Positions 31,524 through 39,551 of a stretch of 54,051 nt of DNA are shown here, piece after piece. The translations under genes and the position numbers were made by a program. The notes beneath the pieces were generated by a model. The model was given only the letters and a program-made list of their open reading frames with translations, was not told where the DNA came from and ran no database searches. Every line of letters starts with the position of its first letter. Positions within the stretch are counted from its first letter, which is position 1. The DNA is from Actinomycetes bacterium (GTDB lineage Bacteria > Actinomycetota > Coriobacteriia > Coriobacteriales > JAEZZM01), in contig JAEZZM010000048.1 in assembly GCA_023418575.1 (NCBI GenBank), positions 1-54,051 of the forward strand. Reading direction: 5' to 3'.

Positions 31524-33990
31524 GTTTTTCCTCCTGCTCTTCTGGGGCTCGACCGATTTCAGCTGGCTTACTCTTATCTTCTGCTTGTTGCGTACGTTCA
31601 AGTTCACTCTTATCTTCTGCTTGCTCTGTACGCTCAGGCTCTGGTTTATCGGCATCAAGAGGATCACCAGCAAAAATTACGTGCTTTCCGTGGTGAGTAT
31701 AAAAGCGTGGCGATAAACCCGCCTCATGTACCGGTCCCTCTGGATTATCATCAGAGCTTCTCGTAACCTCTTTATCCAGCTCCTCTTTTATCTCCTCAAT
31801 GACCGTTCCCACTAGAGAAGGCTCTGCTGTGTTGTCAAAGGCCTGGGTAAGCCCTGCCTTTCTTAAGCGAGATCTAAGTCTAAAGAGCAAAATGAGCAAG
31901 ATGGCCAAGGCAACAAGCAAGATGACGATAAGGTCGGTGCGCGAAGCAATTACCTCAATATATTTGCTTGTTAAGAGTTTATCGCCGGCAAATACCTCAA
32001 CGGTGAGTCCATAATTATGAATGCTCTTATCTTTGAGTTTAACAGGGATGCTTACGTAGTTTTCTCCTGCCAGGGTGCCAGCTACAATTCCTTTAACAAA
32101 TTTGGGGTCTACATCAAGATATTCATTACCTATGGCGTGGAGACGAAGCTTAAGCTCATCATTATTGGAATTTAATAAAATGACGGGAACCTCTCCACTG
32201 TTACCAGAAAGATGTATGTTTTGGCTGGTAATGCTAAGGCCAGAATAGACTTGCTGCACTAAATCCAAGGCTTTTTGTGCATGATCTTGTGCATGGTTTC
32301 TGAGTAGCTCATCTCCTTGCAACCAGGCACTTGATTGTGCATACACAAGCTGCATATACGCGCGTTTATAGTTAGCAAGTTTGTGACCAGAAGCAGCCTC
32401 AAGGGAGTTAAGAGCACTACCTGCTTCTTTCATGCTTTGCTCAAGTTCAAGCTCTGCACTTTGTGGCTTGTATACTCCTGCAATTCCTGTTTTGGGACTC
32501 AGCTGGTCTACAAGATCTTGACAGCTTTCTAGCTGCAGCCAGGCTTGTTGAGAGCAAAATCTTAGCATCTTGATAAAGTTGCTAAAGCTTTTATCGTCAC
32601 CTTGAAGAGGATAAATGCCACAAAATAGGCGGTTTTCATCTTGCCCGGCTTCTTTTTCATGTTGTATAAGCAAAATTTCATTAAGATTAAGGTTTGAGTC
32701 TTGTTCTAGTTGCCTTAAGAATTCTTTGTATGCTTGTATGATTCTAAATTTTGGATGTTTCTCTGATGCATACAGTGCAGAAGCTTCTTGTGACTGATCT
32801 TCATTAAGGCTTAAGCCTTCTGGTAGGGAGACCAGCCACTGAACTCCTGCAAGATTTAAGGCCTCTACACTGCCTTCTGGTAGGCTTAAATTACTGGGAA
32901 TAGCGCCTTGCTGTATAGTAAGCGGCATTTCGTCTCGCCCATCTTCAATAGATCCTTCTTGATATTGAGCACTGAGCTGGTCTAGGTTCTCCGATAAATA
33001 CATAAGGCTTAAATCGGGGTCATTATAACCAGCATAAACCAGATTAATTTGGTGCAGGCTTAAATCCTGAAGTTGTAGGTAGATCTGTCTAAAAAGATTG
33101 GCATGCTCTTCTTTTGGATCATAAGCCGCTTGAGCAATATCTTTGAGGCTGCCATATGGGATTGATAAGGTGATAGTTTCTTCTGGATGTTGGCTTAGCT
33201 CATCTAAGAGCGCCTTGAGCTGTTTGATCTTGGGAAGTGAGGCTTCAAGAAGTTCTTTATTTAATGTTTTGGACTCATAATCATACAGAGGAGGAAGGCT
33301 TAGACGCACAGCCAGGCTGGTGGGCAGCGCAGCTTTTGAGGAGTCATATAAATAAATACTATGCTGTGCCTGATACACCTTGATCGATCCTGCATATTGA
33401 TATACCACGCGCAGTTTTATCTCATATACTCCAGGAGACAGGAGCTGGGGATCTTTTGGGCTCAGCTCTTTTGTAAGATTGTTATAGCCAAGGGCGGAGC
33501 TCTGCTGATAGTGCGTCTCAAAGGCAAGTTGTTTTTTGCTCTCATTAAATAAGCTCAGTTCGGTGTAAACCATCTGTGTCTTATCGTCAGCATAATAATC
33601 AAGACTTGCACGCACCGCTTGATAAGCGGGCTGGCTTGCAGGGCTGCTTAATTTGATTCCAATAAAATTTGAGCCACTGGCCTGGGAGCTTGTTAAGGCA
33701 TAGCGTCCATAATCAAGCTCTATTTGAGGCTCTTGTCTATCTGGTGCATTTTGAGCGTCCTGCGCCTCTTGCATCTTTTGCGTGTCTTGTGGGTTTTGTT
33801 GTTCAGCTGCAAAAGCTGCTGTGTTTGAGTAGAGCCCTGCGCATGTGAGCGCCAAAAGCGATGTGAGTAAGCTCAAAGCAAGAATAAGATATATGCAGAG
33901 GCGAAGCATAGGGCCTCTGTTAAGGATAGGCTTAATTGTATCTCTAGTTTTAGATTGATAAGAGTAATCTATGCCTTTGTGCTCAAACAA
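31516..33990 (-). CDS. Large extracytoplasmic membrane protein (DUF6049-like)
   Basis: An 824-residue protein. A membrane segment (about 28-55, LCIYLILALSLLTSLLALTCAG) near the N-terminus acts as signal or anchor, a Gln/Asp-rich linker follows, and about 650 residues lie outside the cell, ending with a C-terminal helix (DLIVILLVALAILLILLF) and a charged cytoplasmic tail. The central region with LSLPPLYDYES, TLSIPYGSLKDIA and YAGYNDPDLSLM resembles the actinobacterial DUF6049 proteins found near cell-wall genes such as mviN; the match is by eye. The tail has a 36-bp tandem repeat (31571-31642) encoding ERTxQAEDKSEL units. TTG start with AAAGGA nine bases upstream. It is co-translated with the PIN-TM-TPR gene. 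Confidence 0.75.
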   Translation of the reverse strand: MFEHKGIDYSYQSKTRDTIKPILNRGPMLRLCIYLILALSLLTSLLALTCAGLYSNTAAFAAEQQNPQDTQKMQEAQDAQNAPDRQEPQIELDYGRYALTSSQASGSNFIGIKLSSPASQPAYQAVRASLDYYADDKTQMVYTELSLFNESKKQLAFETHYQQSSALGYNNLTKELSPKDPQLLSPGVYEIKLRVVYQYAGSIKVYQAQHSIYLYDSSKAALPTSLAVRLSLPPLYDYESKTLNKELLEASLPKIKQLKALLDELSQHPEETITLSIPYGSLKDIAQAAYDPKEEHANLFRQIYLQLQDLSLHQINLVYAGYNDPDLSLMYLSENLDQLSAQYQEGSIEDGRDEMPLTIQQGAIPSNLSLPEGSVEALNLAGVQWLVSLPEGLSLNEDQSQEASALYASEKHPKFRIIQAYKEFLRQLEQDSNLNLNEILLIQHEKEAGQDENRLFCGIYPLQGDDKSFSNFIKMLRFCSQQAWLQLESCQDLVDQLSPKTGIAGVYKPQSAELELEQSMKEAGSALNSLEAASGHKLANYKRAYMQLVYAQSSAWLQGDELLRNHAQDHAQKALDLVQQVYSGLSITSQNIHLSGNSGEVPVILLNSNNDELKLRLHAIGNEYLDVDPKFVKGIVAGTLAGENYVSIPVKLKDKSIHNYGLTVEVFAGDKLLTSKYIEVIASRTDLIVILLVALAILLILLFRLRSRLRKAGLTQAFDNTAEPSLVGTVIEEIKEELDKEVTRSSDDNPEGPVHEAGLSPRFYTHHGKHVIFAGDPLDADKPEPERTEQAEDKSELERTQQAEDKSKPAEIGRAPEEQEEKRG
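31571..31642. repeat. 36-bp tandem repeat in membrane-protein tail
   Basis: CTCTTATCTTCTGCTTG recurs at 31571 and 31607 within two 36-base units. It encodes two copies of a 12-residue acidic/basic segment in the cytoplasmic tail of the DUF6049-like protein. Confidence 0.8.
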
Positions 33991-34172
33991 AACTTATCTT
34001 CCTTTCAGGCTTTGATAAGCGTGTTGATTATTATTGTATGACTAGCTTATGACTAATTTAATCTAGCCTTATTAAGACTAGCTTAAAAATTTGTAACTTG
34101 AATGGCAATACCTTATAGATTTTGCAAGCTTTAGGGTACACTAAGCAAAAATCTAAGGTTAGGTGTTTGAAG

Positions 34173-34706
34173 ATGAGCTTTGAGCAAACAGCAGATGCAT
34201 ATAAAAGGCAAACTCAAGCTGAGCTTGATGACCTGCTTGCTGCAGGACTCCAGATTCAAGGCTCGTTTCCAGCTCGTCTACTTATTATCAAGGCTGAACT
34301 TAATCAAGAAGAGAAACATGGTGCCCCGCTCTTAAGTCAAGAGGATGGAGAAGCCTTGCATAAAGCACTGGCGGCGCTTTCTTATCGGCCTGATCAAATT
34401 TGTGTGCTTAGTGCGGTGCATGTGACTGAGCATGCGCATATTCAAGAAATCCCTCATGAACTTCTAAAACTTGCAGTTGAAAGTATAGATCCAGCCGCTA
34501 TTATTTTGTGCGATAAGCAAGCGCAGACTTCTTTTGTGCAGGCATATCAATTACAGGAGGCTTTTGAGGCAGGACAGCTCAAGCTCATTTTTGGTCGTAG
34601 GGTTTTATATTTAGATGGTTTTGAGCAGTCGCTTGCCAGTCAGCAGGCAAAACAGCTTATGTGGAAGCACCTCAAGCAGCTTAAGGCTGAGGGGGAAGCT
34701 TACTAA
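34173..34706 (+). CDS. Uracil-DNA-glycosylase-fold protein, degenerate
   Basis: A 177-residue protein. The order of LLSQEDGEALHKALAALSY, RPDQICVLSAVH, IPHELLKLAVESIDPAAIIL and CDKQAQTSF follows the layout of family-4/5 uracil-DNA glycosylases (motif 1 with G-L-L, 'dVyitn', 'p..i..l.P..iv.lG..A...l'), but the Fe-S cysteines and the GE(A)PG active-site loop are missing. It is probably a non-catalytic or divergent member. The ATG at 34173 is preceded by AGGTG; a longer reading from 34122 has no ribosome site. It is divergent from the 33990 membrane-protein gene and followed by two hairpins. Functional assignment is tentative. Confidence 0.55.
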   Translation: MSFEQTADAYKRQTQAELDDLLAAGLQIQGSFPARLLIIKAELNQEEKHGAPLLSQEDGEALHKALAALSYRPDQICVLSAVHVTEHAHIQEIPHELLKLAVESIDPAAIILCDKQAQTSFVQAYQLQEAFEAGQLKLIFGRRVLYLDGFEQSLASQQAKQLMWKHLKQLKAEGEAY

Positions 34707-34787
34707 GCCCAGATGATACTAGCTGGTGGAGAGCCCTTAAATTGCTGTTCTAGCAAGTTTTTATATTAGATACTATTAGCTTAGGTC

Positions 34788-34808
34788 TTCCAAAAGGAGA
34801 GCTTTTGG
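34788..34808 (+). terminator. Hairpin after the UDG-like gene
   Basis: CCAAAAG (34790-34796) and CTTTTGG (34802-34808) form a perfect 7-bp stem around GAGAG. There is no T-run, so it is a weak terminator or a processing element. Confidence 0.4.
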
Positions 34809-34848
34809 TAGCGTATGGCCGCCCTTAACTTGAAGGCCAAGGCATGAA

Positions 34849-34884
34849 AAAAAGGACAGAGCCTCAAAGGTTCTGTCCTTTTAT
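34849..34884 (-). terminator. Terminator between UDG-like gene and ferredoxin (convergent)
   Basis: AAAAGGACAGAGCCT (34850-34864) pairs with AGGTTCTGTCCTTTT (34868-34882, one G-U) around a short loop. The A-run before and T-run after make it bidirectional, serving the convergent genes on both sides. Confidence 0.85.
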
Positions 34885-34906
34885 ACATCTTAACTATGAT
34901 GCGCTA

Positions 34907-35095
34907 TTAGTCTTCTGCAATCTCAGTAATAGCACCTACTGGGCACTCTTCTTCGCACTGAGCGCAAGCAATGCAAGCCTCTTCGTTAACAACGGTTGCA
35001 GCTTCATCAACGATCTCAAGTACCTCACAAGGGCAGGTGTCTACGCAAACACCGCATGCAATGCAATCATCTTTAACAATAACAGGATGGGGCAT
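34907..35095 (-). CDS. 2[4Fe-4S] ferredoxin
   Basis: A 62-residue electron carrier with two cluster motifs: CIACGVCVDTCP and CIACAQCEEECPVGAI. The clostridial-type small size and acidic composition suit low-potential electron transfer in an anaerobe, for instance with pyruvate:ferredoxin oxidoreductase or hydrogenase. GGAGG lies four bases upstream of the ATG. It is transcribed alone. Confidence 0.95.
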   Translation of the reverse strand: MPHPVIVKDDCIACGVCVDTCPCEVLEIVDEAATVVNEEACIACAQCEEECPVGAITEIAED

Positions 35096-35551
35096 GATTC
35101 CTCCACTCTCATTAGGTCCATCAAATCCTATAAAACCGAGTTCCTCTCTTAACTCAAGAGTAAAGTAACATGCCTGCTTGCCTTAGAGTAGCAAGAATTA
35201 GCATCCTCCATGAAATATAGGCAATTTATAAACACCTGCTAACTAAGTAGGATATAAAGCCTGCATAGAAGCTCAAGAGAGCAAAAGGGGCAATAATCAG
35301 ACAAGATTTATCAAACAGGCAGCTTGCACAAGCAGTCTGTAGCTGGCTTTTAGGCAAAGAGACTAATGATCTGTGTGCTTGATATGTAGGAGTAATAAAA
35401 TCTTATATGGAGAGACTAAGATTATGTATATAAGTTACATCAGCGGGGAATGTAATACAACAAGAAACACAGGGGGTGCCAAGTATAAGCCCAAGGCGCT
35501 AAGTGCTTAGTGCTGGGCTTTCTTGCGCACACAAGGAAAGGATGTATGTAA
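35096..35551. promoter_or_regulatory. Divergent regulatory region between ferredoxin and dnaK
   Basis: About 455 bases without a gene. Near the ferredoxin side, GAGTT and AACTCAAG (35136-35156) form a loose inverted repeat that resembles half of the HspR operator but with the wrong spacing. TTACAT (35435-35440) and ATGTAA (35450-35455) form an inverted repeat. A hairpin with arms AAGCCC/GGGCTT (about 35487-35520) holds an inner stem CGCTAAG/CTTAGTG, and next to it CTTTCTTG (35518-35525) can pair with CAAGGAAAG (35532-35540), which contains the dnaK ribosome binding site. No perfect HAIR (CTTGAGT-N7-ACTCAAG) or CIRCE element was seen. Confidence 0.5.
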
Positions 35552-37453
35552 ATGGGAAAGATTATCGGTATTGATCTTGGTACTACCAACTCAGCCATGG
35601 CTGTGCTTGAAGGTGGAGAACCAACCATTATCGTAAATGCAGAGGGAGACCGTACCACACCATCTGTTATCGGCTTTAGAAAAGACGGAGAGCGTATTGT
35701 TGGTAAGGCTGCAAAAAATCAGGCAGTAACCAATCCAAAGAATACGGTATTTTCTATTAAGCGTTTTGTTGGTCGTAGTTTTAGCGAAACCTCATCAGAG
35801 CAGGAAACCGTTCCTTACAGTGTAAAAAGCGGCAAGGATGGACGTGCTGTAGTAGATATTGAGGGTAAGGACTATACTCCTGAAGAGATTTCCGCAATGA
35901 CTTTGCAAAAGCTAAAGGCTGACGCAGAAAAGTATTTGGGTGAACCTGTTACTGATGCAGTAATCACTGTTCCTGCTTACTTTAATGATGCTCAGCGTCA
36001 GGCAACCAAAGACGCAGGTAAGATTGCTGGTCTTAATGTTCAGCGCATCGTTAATGAGCCTACTGCAGCAGCTCTTGCTTATGGTCTTGACAAAGAGGGT
36101 GCTGACGAGAAGATCTTAGTATTTGACCTGGGTGGTGGTACCTTTGACGTATCCATCCTAGAGATCAGTGACGGCGTTTTTGAGGTGCTCTCTACCTCTG
36201 GTGACAATCACCTGGGTGGTGATGATTGGGATCAGCGCGTTATTGACTGGCTTGCCGATAAATTCCAGGCTGATAATGGCGTAGATCTGCGCAAAGACCC
36301 CATGGCTCTTCAGCGCTTAAAAGAGGCTGCAGAAAAGGCCAAGATGGAGCTTTCTTCAACTCAGCAGGCAAATATCAATCTGCCCTTTATTACCGCTGAT
36401 GCAAGTGGACCTAAGCATCTTGATTACAGCTTAAGCCGCGCTGAGTTTGAAAAGATCACCCGTGATCTTCTTGAGCGCTGCAAGGCTCCGGTGACCAACG
36501 CACTGCGTGATGCAGGACTCCAGCTTTCAGACTTAAGCGAGGTTATCTTAGTTGGTGGATCAACCCGTATGCCTGCTGTACAAGACTTGGCTCAAAAGAT
36601 GACCGGCAAAAAGCCACACATGGGTGTAAATCCTGATGAGGTAGTAGCAGTGGGTGCAGCTATCCAGGGTGGTGTATTAACTGGTGATGTTAAAAACATC
36701 TTGCTTTTGGATGTAACTCCACTTTCTCTTGGTGTTGAGACCATGGGTGGCGTTATGACTAAGATGATTGATCGCAACACTACCATCCCTACCACCAAGA
36801 CAGAGATCTACTCAACTGCTGCAGATAACCAAACTTCTGTAGAGATCCATGTTCTGCAGGGTGAGCGCGAGATGGCTCGTGATAACAAGACCTTGGGTCG
36901 TTTCCAGTTAAGCGGAATTCCAGCAGCTAGACGTGGTATTCCTCAAATCGAGGTAACCTTTGATATTGATGCAAACGGTATTGTAAAAGTTTCTGCTAAG
37001 GATCTGGGAACAGGTAAAGAGCAGCAGATTACCATCTCTGGCTCAACCGCCTTGTCTGACGATGAAGTTGAGCGCATGGTAAAGGACGCAGAGGCTCATG
37101 CAGAAGAAGACAAGCGTCAAAAAGAAGAGGTAGAGATCCGCAATCAGGCTGATTCTTTGAGCTACTCTACCGAGCAGACACTTGAGGAATTGGGCGATAA
37201 GGTCTCTTCAGAACTCAAGGCAGAAGCTCAGGAAGCTATTGAGGAGACTAAGAAGAGTCTTGAGGGTACAGACCTTGAGGCCATCAAGGCAAGCACTGAA
37301 AAGCTTCAAGCTGTTGGATATAAGCTTGCTGAGGTTGTATATACTCAAGCTCAAGAAGAGTCACAAGCAGAGGCTTCATCTGAGGCACAAGGCGCTGATG
37401 ATGTAGTAGAAGCTGAGTACGAAGTTGTTGATGAGGATAAGAAAGAAAACTAA
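35552..37453 (+). CDS. dnaK: Chaperone DnaK (Hsp70)
   Basis: The central Hsp70 chaperone, 633 residues. ATPase-domain signatures are intact: GIDLGTTNSAMAV (about 6-18), IVNEPTAAALAYGLD, VFDLGGGTFDVSIL and VILVGGSTRMPAV; the substrate-binding domain (DVTPLSLGVETMGG, IPTTKTEIYSTA) and the acidic lid/tail follow. It starts at ATG 35552 with AAGGAAAGG about ten bases upstream; a second ATG at 35542 starts a nine-codon out-of-frame ORF between the ribosome site and the true start. It heads the dnaK-grpE-dnaJ-hspR-clpB operon. Confidence 0.98.
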   Translation: MGKIIGIDLGTTNSAMAVLEGGEPTIIVNAEGDRTTPSVIGFRKDGERIVGKAAKNQAVTNPKNTVFSIKRFVGRSFSETSSEQETVPYSVKSGKDGRAVVDIEGKDYTPEEISAMTLQKLKADAEKYLGEPVTDAVITVPAYFNDAQRQATKDAGKIAGLNVQRIVNEPTAAALAYGLDKEGADEKILVFDLGGGTFDVSILEISDGVFEVLSTSGDNHLGGDDWDQRVIDWLADKFQADNGVDLRKDPMALQRLKEAAEKAKMELSSTQQANINLPFITADASGPKHLDYSLSRAEFEKITRDLLERCKAPVTNALRDAGLQLSDLSEVILVGGSTRMPAVQDLAQKMTGKKPHMGVNPDEVVAVGAAIQGGVLTGDVKNILLLDVTPLSLGVETMGGVMTKMIDRNTTIPTTKTEIYSTAADNQTSVEIHVLQGEREMARDNKTLGRFQLSGIPAARRGIPQIEVTFDIDANGIVKVSAKDLGTGKEQQITISGSTALSDDEVERMVKDAEAHAEEDKRQKEEVEIRNQADSLSYSTEQTLEELGDKVSSELKAEAQEAIEETKKSLEGTDLEAIKASTEKLQAVGYKLAEVVYTQAQEESQAEASSEAQGADDVVEAEYEVVDEDKKEN

Positions 37454-37476
37454 GACGATAAGGGCGTGAGAGTAGC

Positions 37477-38109
37477 ATGATGAATACAGATGATGCAAAA
37501 AAGCCAGAGTCTGCAGTAGATGAAACTACTTTTACGCAGGCAGATACGCAAGAGCAAGAAGATGTAAGAGAGCCTGAGGATAGCTTAGATGATGAAGTCT
37601 CTAAGGAGGCTTCATCAAAGCCCAGCGAACTTGAAAAGGCTCTACAAGAAGCTGCTGACTACAAAGATCGCTTTGTAAGACTTCAAGCTGAGTGGGATAA
37701 CTTTAGAAAGCGCAGTGCTCAGGAAGCACAGCAGCAAAAAGCTCGCTCAACCGAATATCTTATTGAGGCGCTTATTCCAGTAATAGATGACTTAGAGCGT
37801 GCATTAGAGCATGCACAGACTGTACAGCCAGAAGCTGAGTTTAAGGCCTTTGTAGATGGCGTATCTGCAGTTTACAGTAAGTTTGTAGAGACCTTACAGA
37901 GCAAAACCAAGCTTAGCATTATTGACCCCTTGGGTGAGCCCTTTGATGCTCTAAAACATCAAGCAGTGGGTCAAGTAGAAGATCCCAATATGTATGAAGA
38001 TAGCGTTGCAGCTGTCTATCAAAAGGGCTATGAGCTTGGATCTTATGTGATCAGGCCGGCTATGGTAGCCATAAGTATTGGTGGTAAAGCTAGGCCGCTT
38101 GAGAACTAG
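37477..38109 (+). CDS. grpE: Nucleotide exchange factor GrpE
   Basis: Releases ADP from DnaK. The 210-residue protein has an acidic, disordered N-terminus (about 1-55), the long coiled-coil with DYKDRFVRLQAEWDNFRKRS, and the C-terminal beta domain with VGQVEDPNMYEDSVAAVYQKGYELG and VIRPAMVAIS. Two Met codons stand at the start; either could be used. It starts 23 bases after dnaK. Confidence 0.96.
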   Translation: MMNTDDAKKPESAVDETTFTQADTQEQEDVREPEDSLDDEVSKEASSKPSELEKALQEAADYKDRFVRLQAEWDNFRKRSAQEAQQQKARSTEYLIEALIPVIDDLERALEHAQTVQPEAEFKAFVDGVSAVYSKFVETLQSKTKLSIIDPLGEPFDALKHQAVGQVEDPNMYEDSVAAVYQKGYELGSYVIRPAMVAISIGGKARPLEN

Positions 38110-38130
38110 CGTAACTAATAGTAGTGATCT

Positions 38131-38168
38131 GTGGACCCTTTTTGGTAAGTACGCTAAGAAGGGTCCAC
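38131..38168 (+). promoter_or_regulatory. Intra-operon hairpin between grpE and dnaJ
   Basis: GTGGACCCTT (38131-38140) and AAGGGTCCAC (38159-38168) form a perfect 10-bp stem around an 18-base loop. There is no following T-run, so it is more likely an mRNA processing or stability element that sets the dnaJ level than a terminator. Confidence 0.5.
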
Positions 38169-38195
38169 GTGTAAGCAAGGGGGCTTTACAGGGCC

Positions 38196-39122
38196 ATGCC
38201 AAGCAATACAAGTAATAAAACCTATTATGAAATACTCGGTGTTAGCTCTCAGGCAAGCACCGATGAAATAAAAAAGGCCTTTAAAAAGCTTGCGGTAAAA
38301 CATCATCCAGATGCCGGAGGCGATGAGGCCGTCTTTAAAGAGATCTCTGAAGCTTATGAGGTCTTATCGGATCCAAAAAAACGAAAAGAATACGATCAAT
38401 ACCAGCAGTACGGACAGGCTGCTTGGTCAGGATCTTCTGCAGGCAGCTGGTCTGCTGGCATGGATTGGTCGGCAATTTTAGAATCACTGCGCAGAGGAGA
38501 AGGTGCCTTTGGAACTAATTGGGACTTTGGTTTTGAAGGAAGTCCTAGACGACAACGAGGCGCTGATTTAACTATGAATCTAGAGCTGAGTTTTGAGGAT
38601 GCGTTTAAGGGTGCGCAGCGACATGTAGCCTACACCATTCCTTCTACAAAAGAGCGTGCAGAGATGACAGTAAAGATTCCTGCCGGTGCTCAAGATGGGG
38701 CAAAGCTTCGTTTTAAAAAGAAGGGTGAGTATGGTAAGCATGGGGGTGCCAGAGGCGATCTGCTCATCAGCATTAAGGTGCGAAAGCACCCCATTTTTAC
38801 TCAGCGTGGCGCTGACATCTTGATGGATCTTCCTTTAAGTCCTGCGGAGGCAGCTCTTGGCTGTGAGATTGTGGTTCCAAGCCCTGAGGGTAAAGAGCTG
38901 AAGCTTAAAATTCCCGCAGGATCTTATCAGGGACAAGTATTTAAATTTAAAGAATTAGGAGCCCCTGATCCCAAGCATAAAGGTAAAAAAGGCGCACTAA
39001 TGGCACAGCTAAACATTGAAGTGCCCAAGGATTTATCGCAAGAGGAACGCTCTTTATATGAGCAATTAAGAGAACTTGATAAACGTGAGATAAGGAGCTC
39101 ATCTAATGGCTGGCCAAGATAA
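38196..39122 (+). CDS. dnaJ: DnaJ-family co-chaperone (zinc-finger-less)
   Basis: A 308-residue J-domain protein: N-terminal J-domain with the HPD motif (VKHHPDAGGDE), a Gly/Ser/Phe-Trp linker, and the C-terminal substrate-binding domains (VKIPAGAQDGAKLRFKKKG, LKIPAGSYQGQVFKFKELG). The CxxCxGxG zinc region of full DnaJ is missing, so it is of the CbpA/DnaJ2 type, as is common in hspR operons of actinobacteria. It stimulates DnaK ATPase. Its end overlaps the hspR start by 17 bases. Confidence 0.93.
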   Translation: MPSNTSNKTYYEILGVSSQASTDEIKKAFKKLAVKHHPDAGGDEAVFKEISEAYEVLSDPKKRKEYDQYQQYGQAAWSGSSAGSWSAGMDWSAILESLRRGEGAFGTNWDFGFEGSPRRQRGADLTMNLELSFEDAFKGAQRHVAYTIPSTKERAEMTVKIPAGAQDGAKLRFKKKGEYGKHGGARGDLLISIKVRKHPIFTQRGADILMDLPLSPAEAALGCEIVVPSPEGKELKLKIPAGSYQGQVFKFKELGAPDPKHKGKKGALMAQLNIEVPKDLSQEERSLYEQLRELDKREIRSSSNGWPR

Positions 39123-39531
39123 GAACAGACCTTTATATATGATTTCGGTGGCTGCTGAGCTTACGGGAATGCACCCTCAAACCTTAAGAATTTATGAGTC
39201 AAAGGGCTTGCTAAATCCCCAGAGAAGCTCTGGTAATACACGACTATATTCACAAGCGGATATAGAGCGACTCGATCTTATCGGCAGGCTTACCGATGAA
39301 GGTGTAAATTTATCTGGCGTAATTAGAATTTTGGATATGAAAGAGCGCCTGGAGGCTAAAGAAGAGGAACTTGAAGAGTTGAGATCCAAGCTTAAAGAGC
39401 TTGAAGATCAAGTTCATGAGCTCAAGATTAGAGAGACCATAACGGCGCTTGCTCCTTATGAGAAGGATAAGGCAGAGCCTCTTAAGGCTTTGCTTGAAGC
39501 CCATGTGCGTCGCACAAAGGGTTTGCAATAA
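39106..39531 (+). CDS. hspR: Heat-shock repressor HspR (MerR family)
   Basis: A 141-residue MerR-type repressor that in actinobacteria binds HAIR elements together with DnaK. The winged HTH (ISVAAELTGMHPQTLRIYES, followed by KGLLNPQRSSGNTRLYS) and DIERL dimer motif are followed by a coiled coil (about 85-110, EAKEEELEELRSKLKELEDQ). It is encoded inside the operon it presumably regulates. TAAGGAG precedes the ATG. Confidence 0.95.
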   Translation: MAGQDKNRPLYMISVAAELTGMHPQTLRIYESKGLLNPQRSSGNTRLYSQADIERLDLIGRLTDEGVNLSGVIRILDMKERLEAKEEELEELRSKLKELEDQVHELKIRETITALAPYEKDKAEPLKALLEAHVRRTKGLQ

Positions 39532-39551
39532 AGAATTATTAGAGGTGAATT

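Noticed and set aside
35136..35156. HAIR-like HspR operator near the ferredoxin gene
   Set aside because: The core half-sites are ten bases apart instead of seven and one half is mismatched; kept only as a weak remark.
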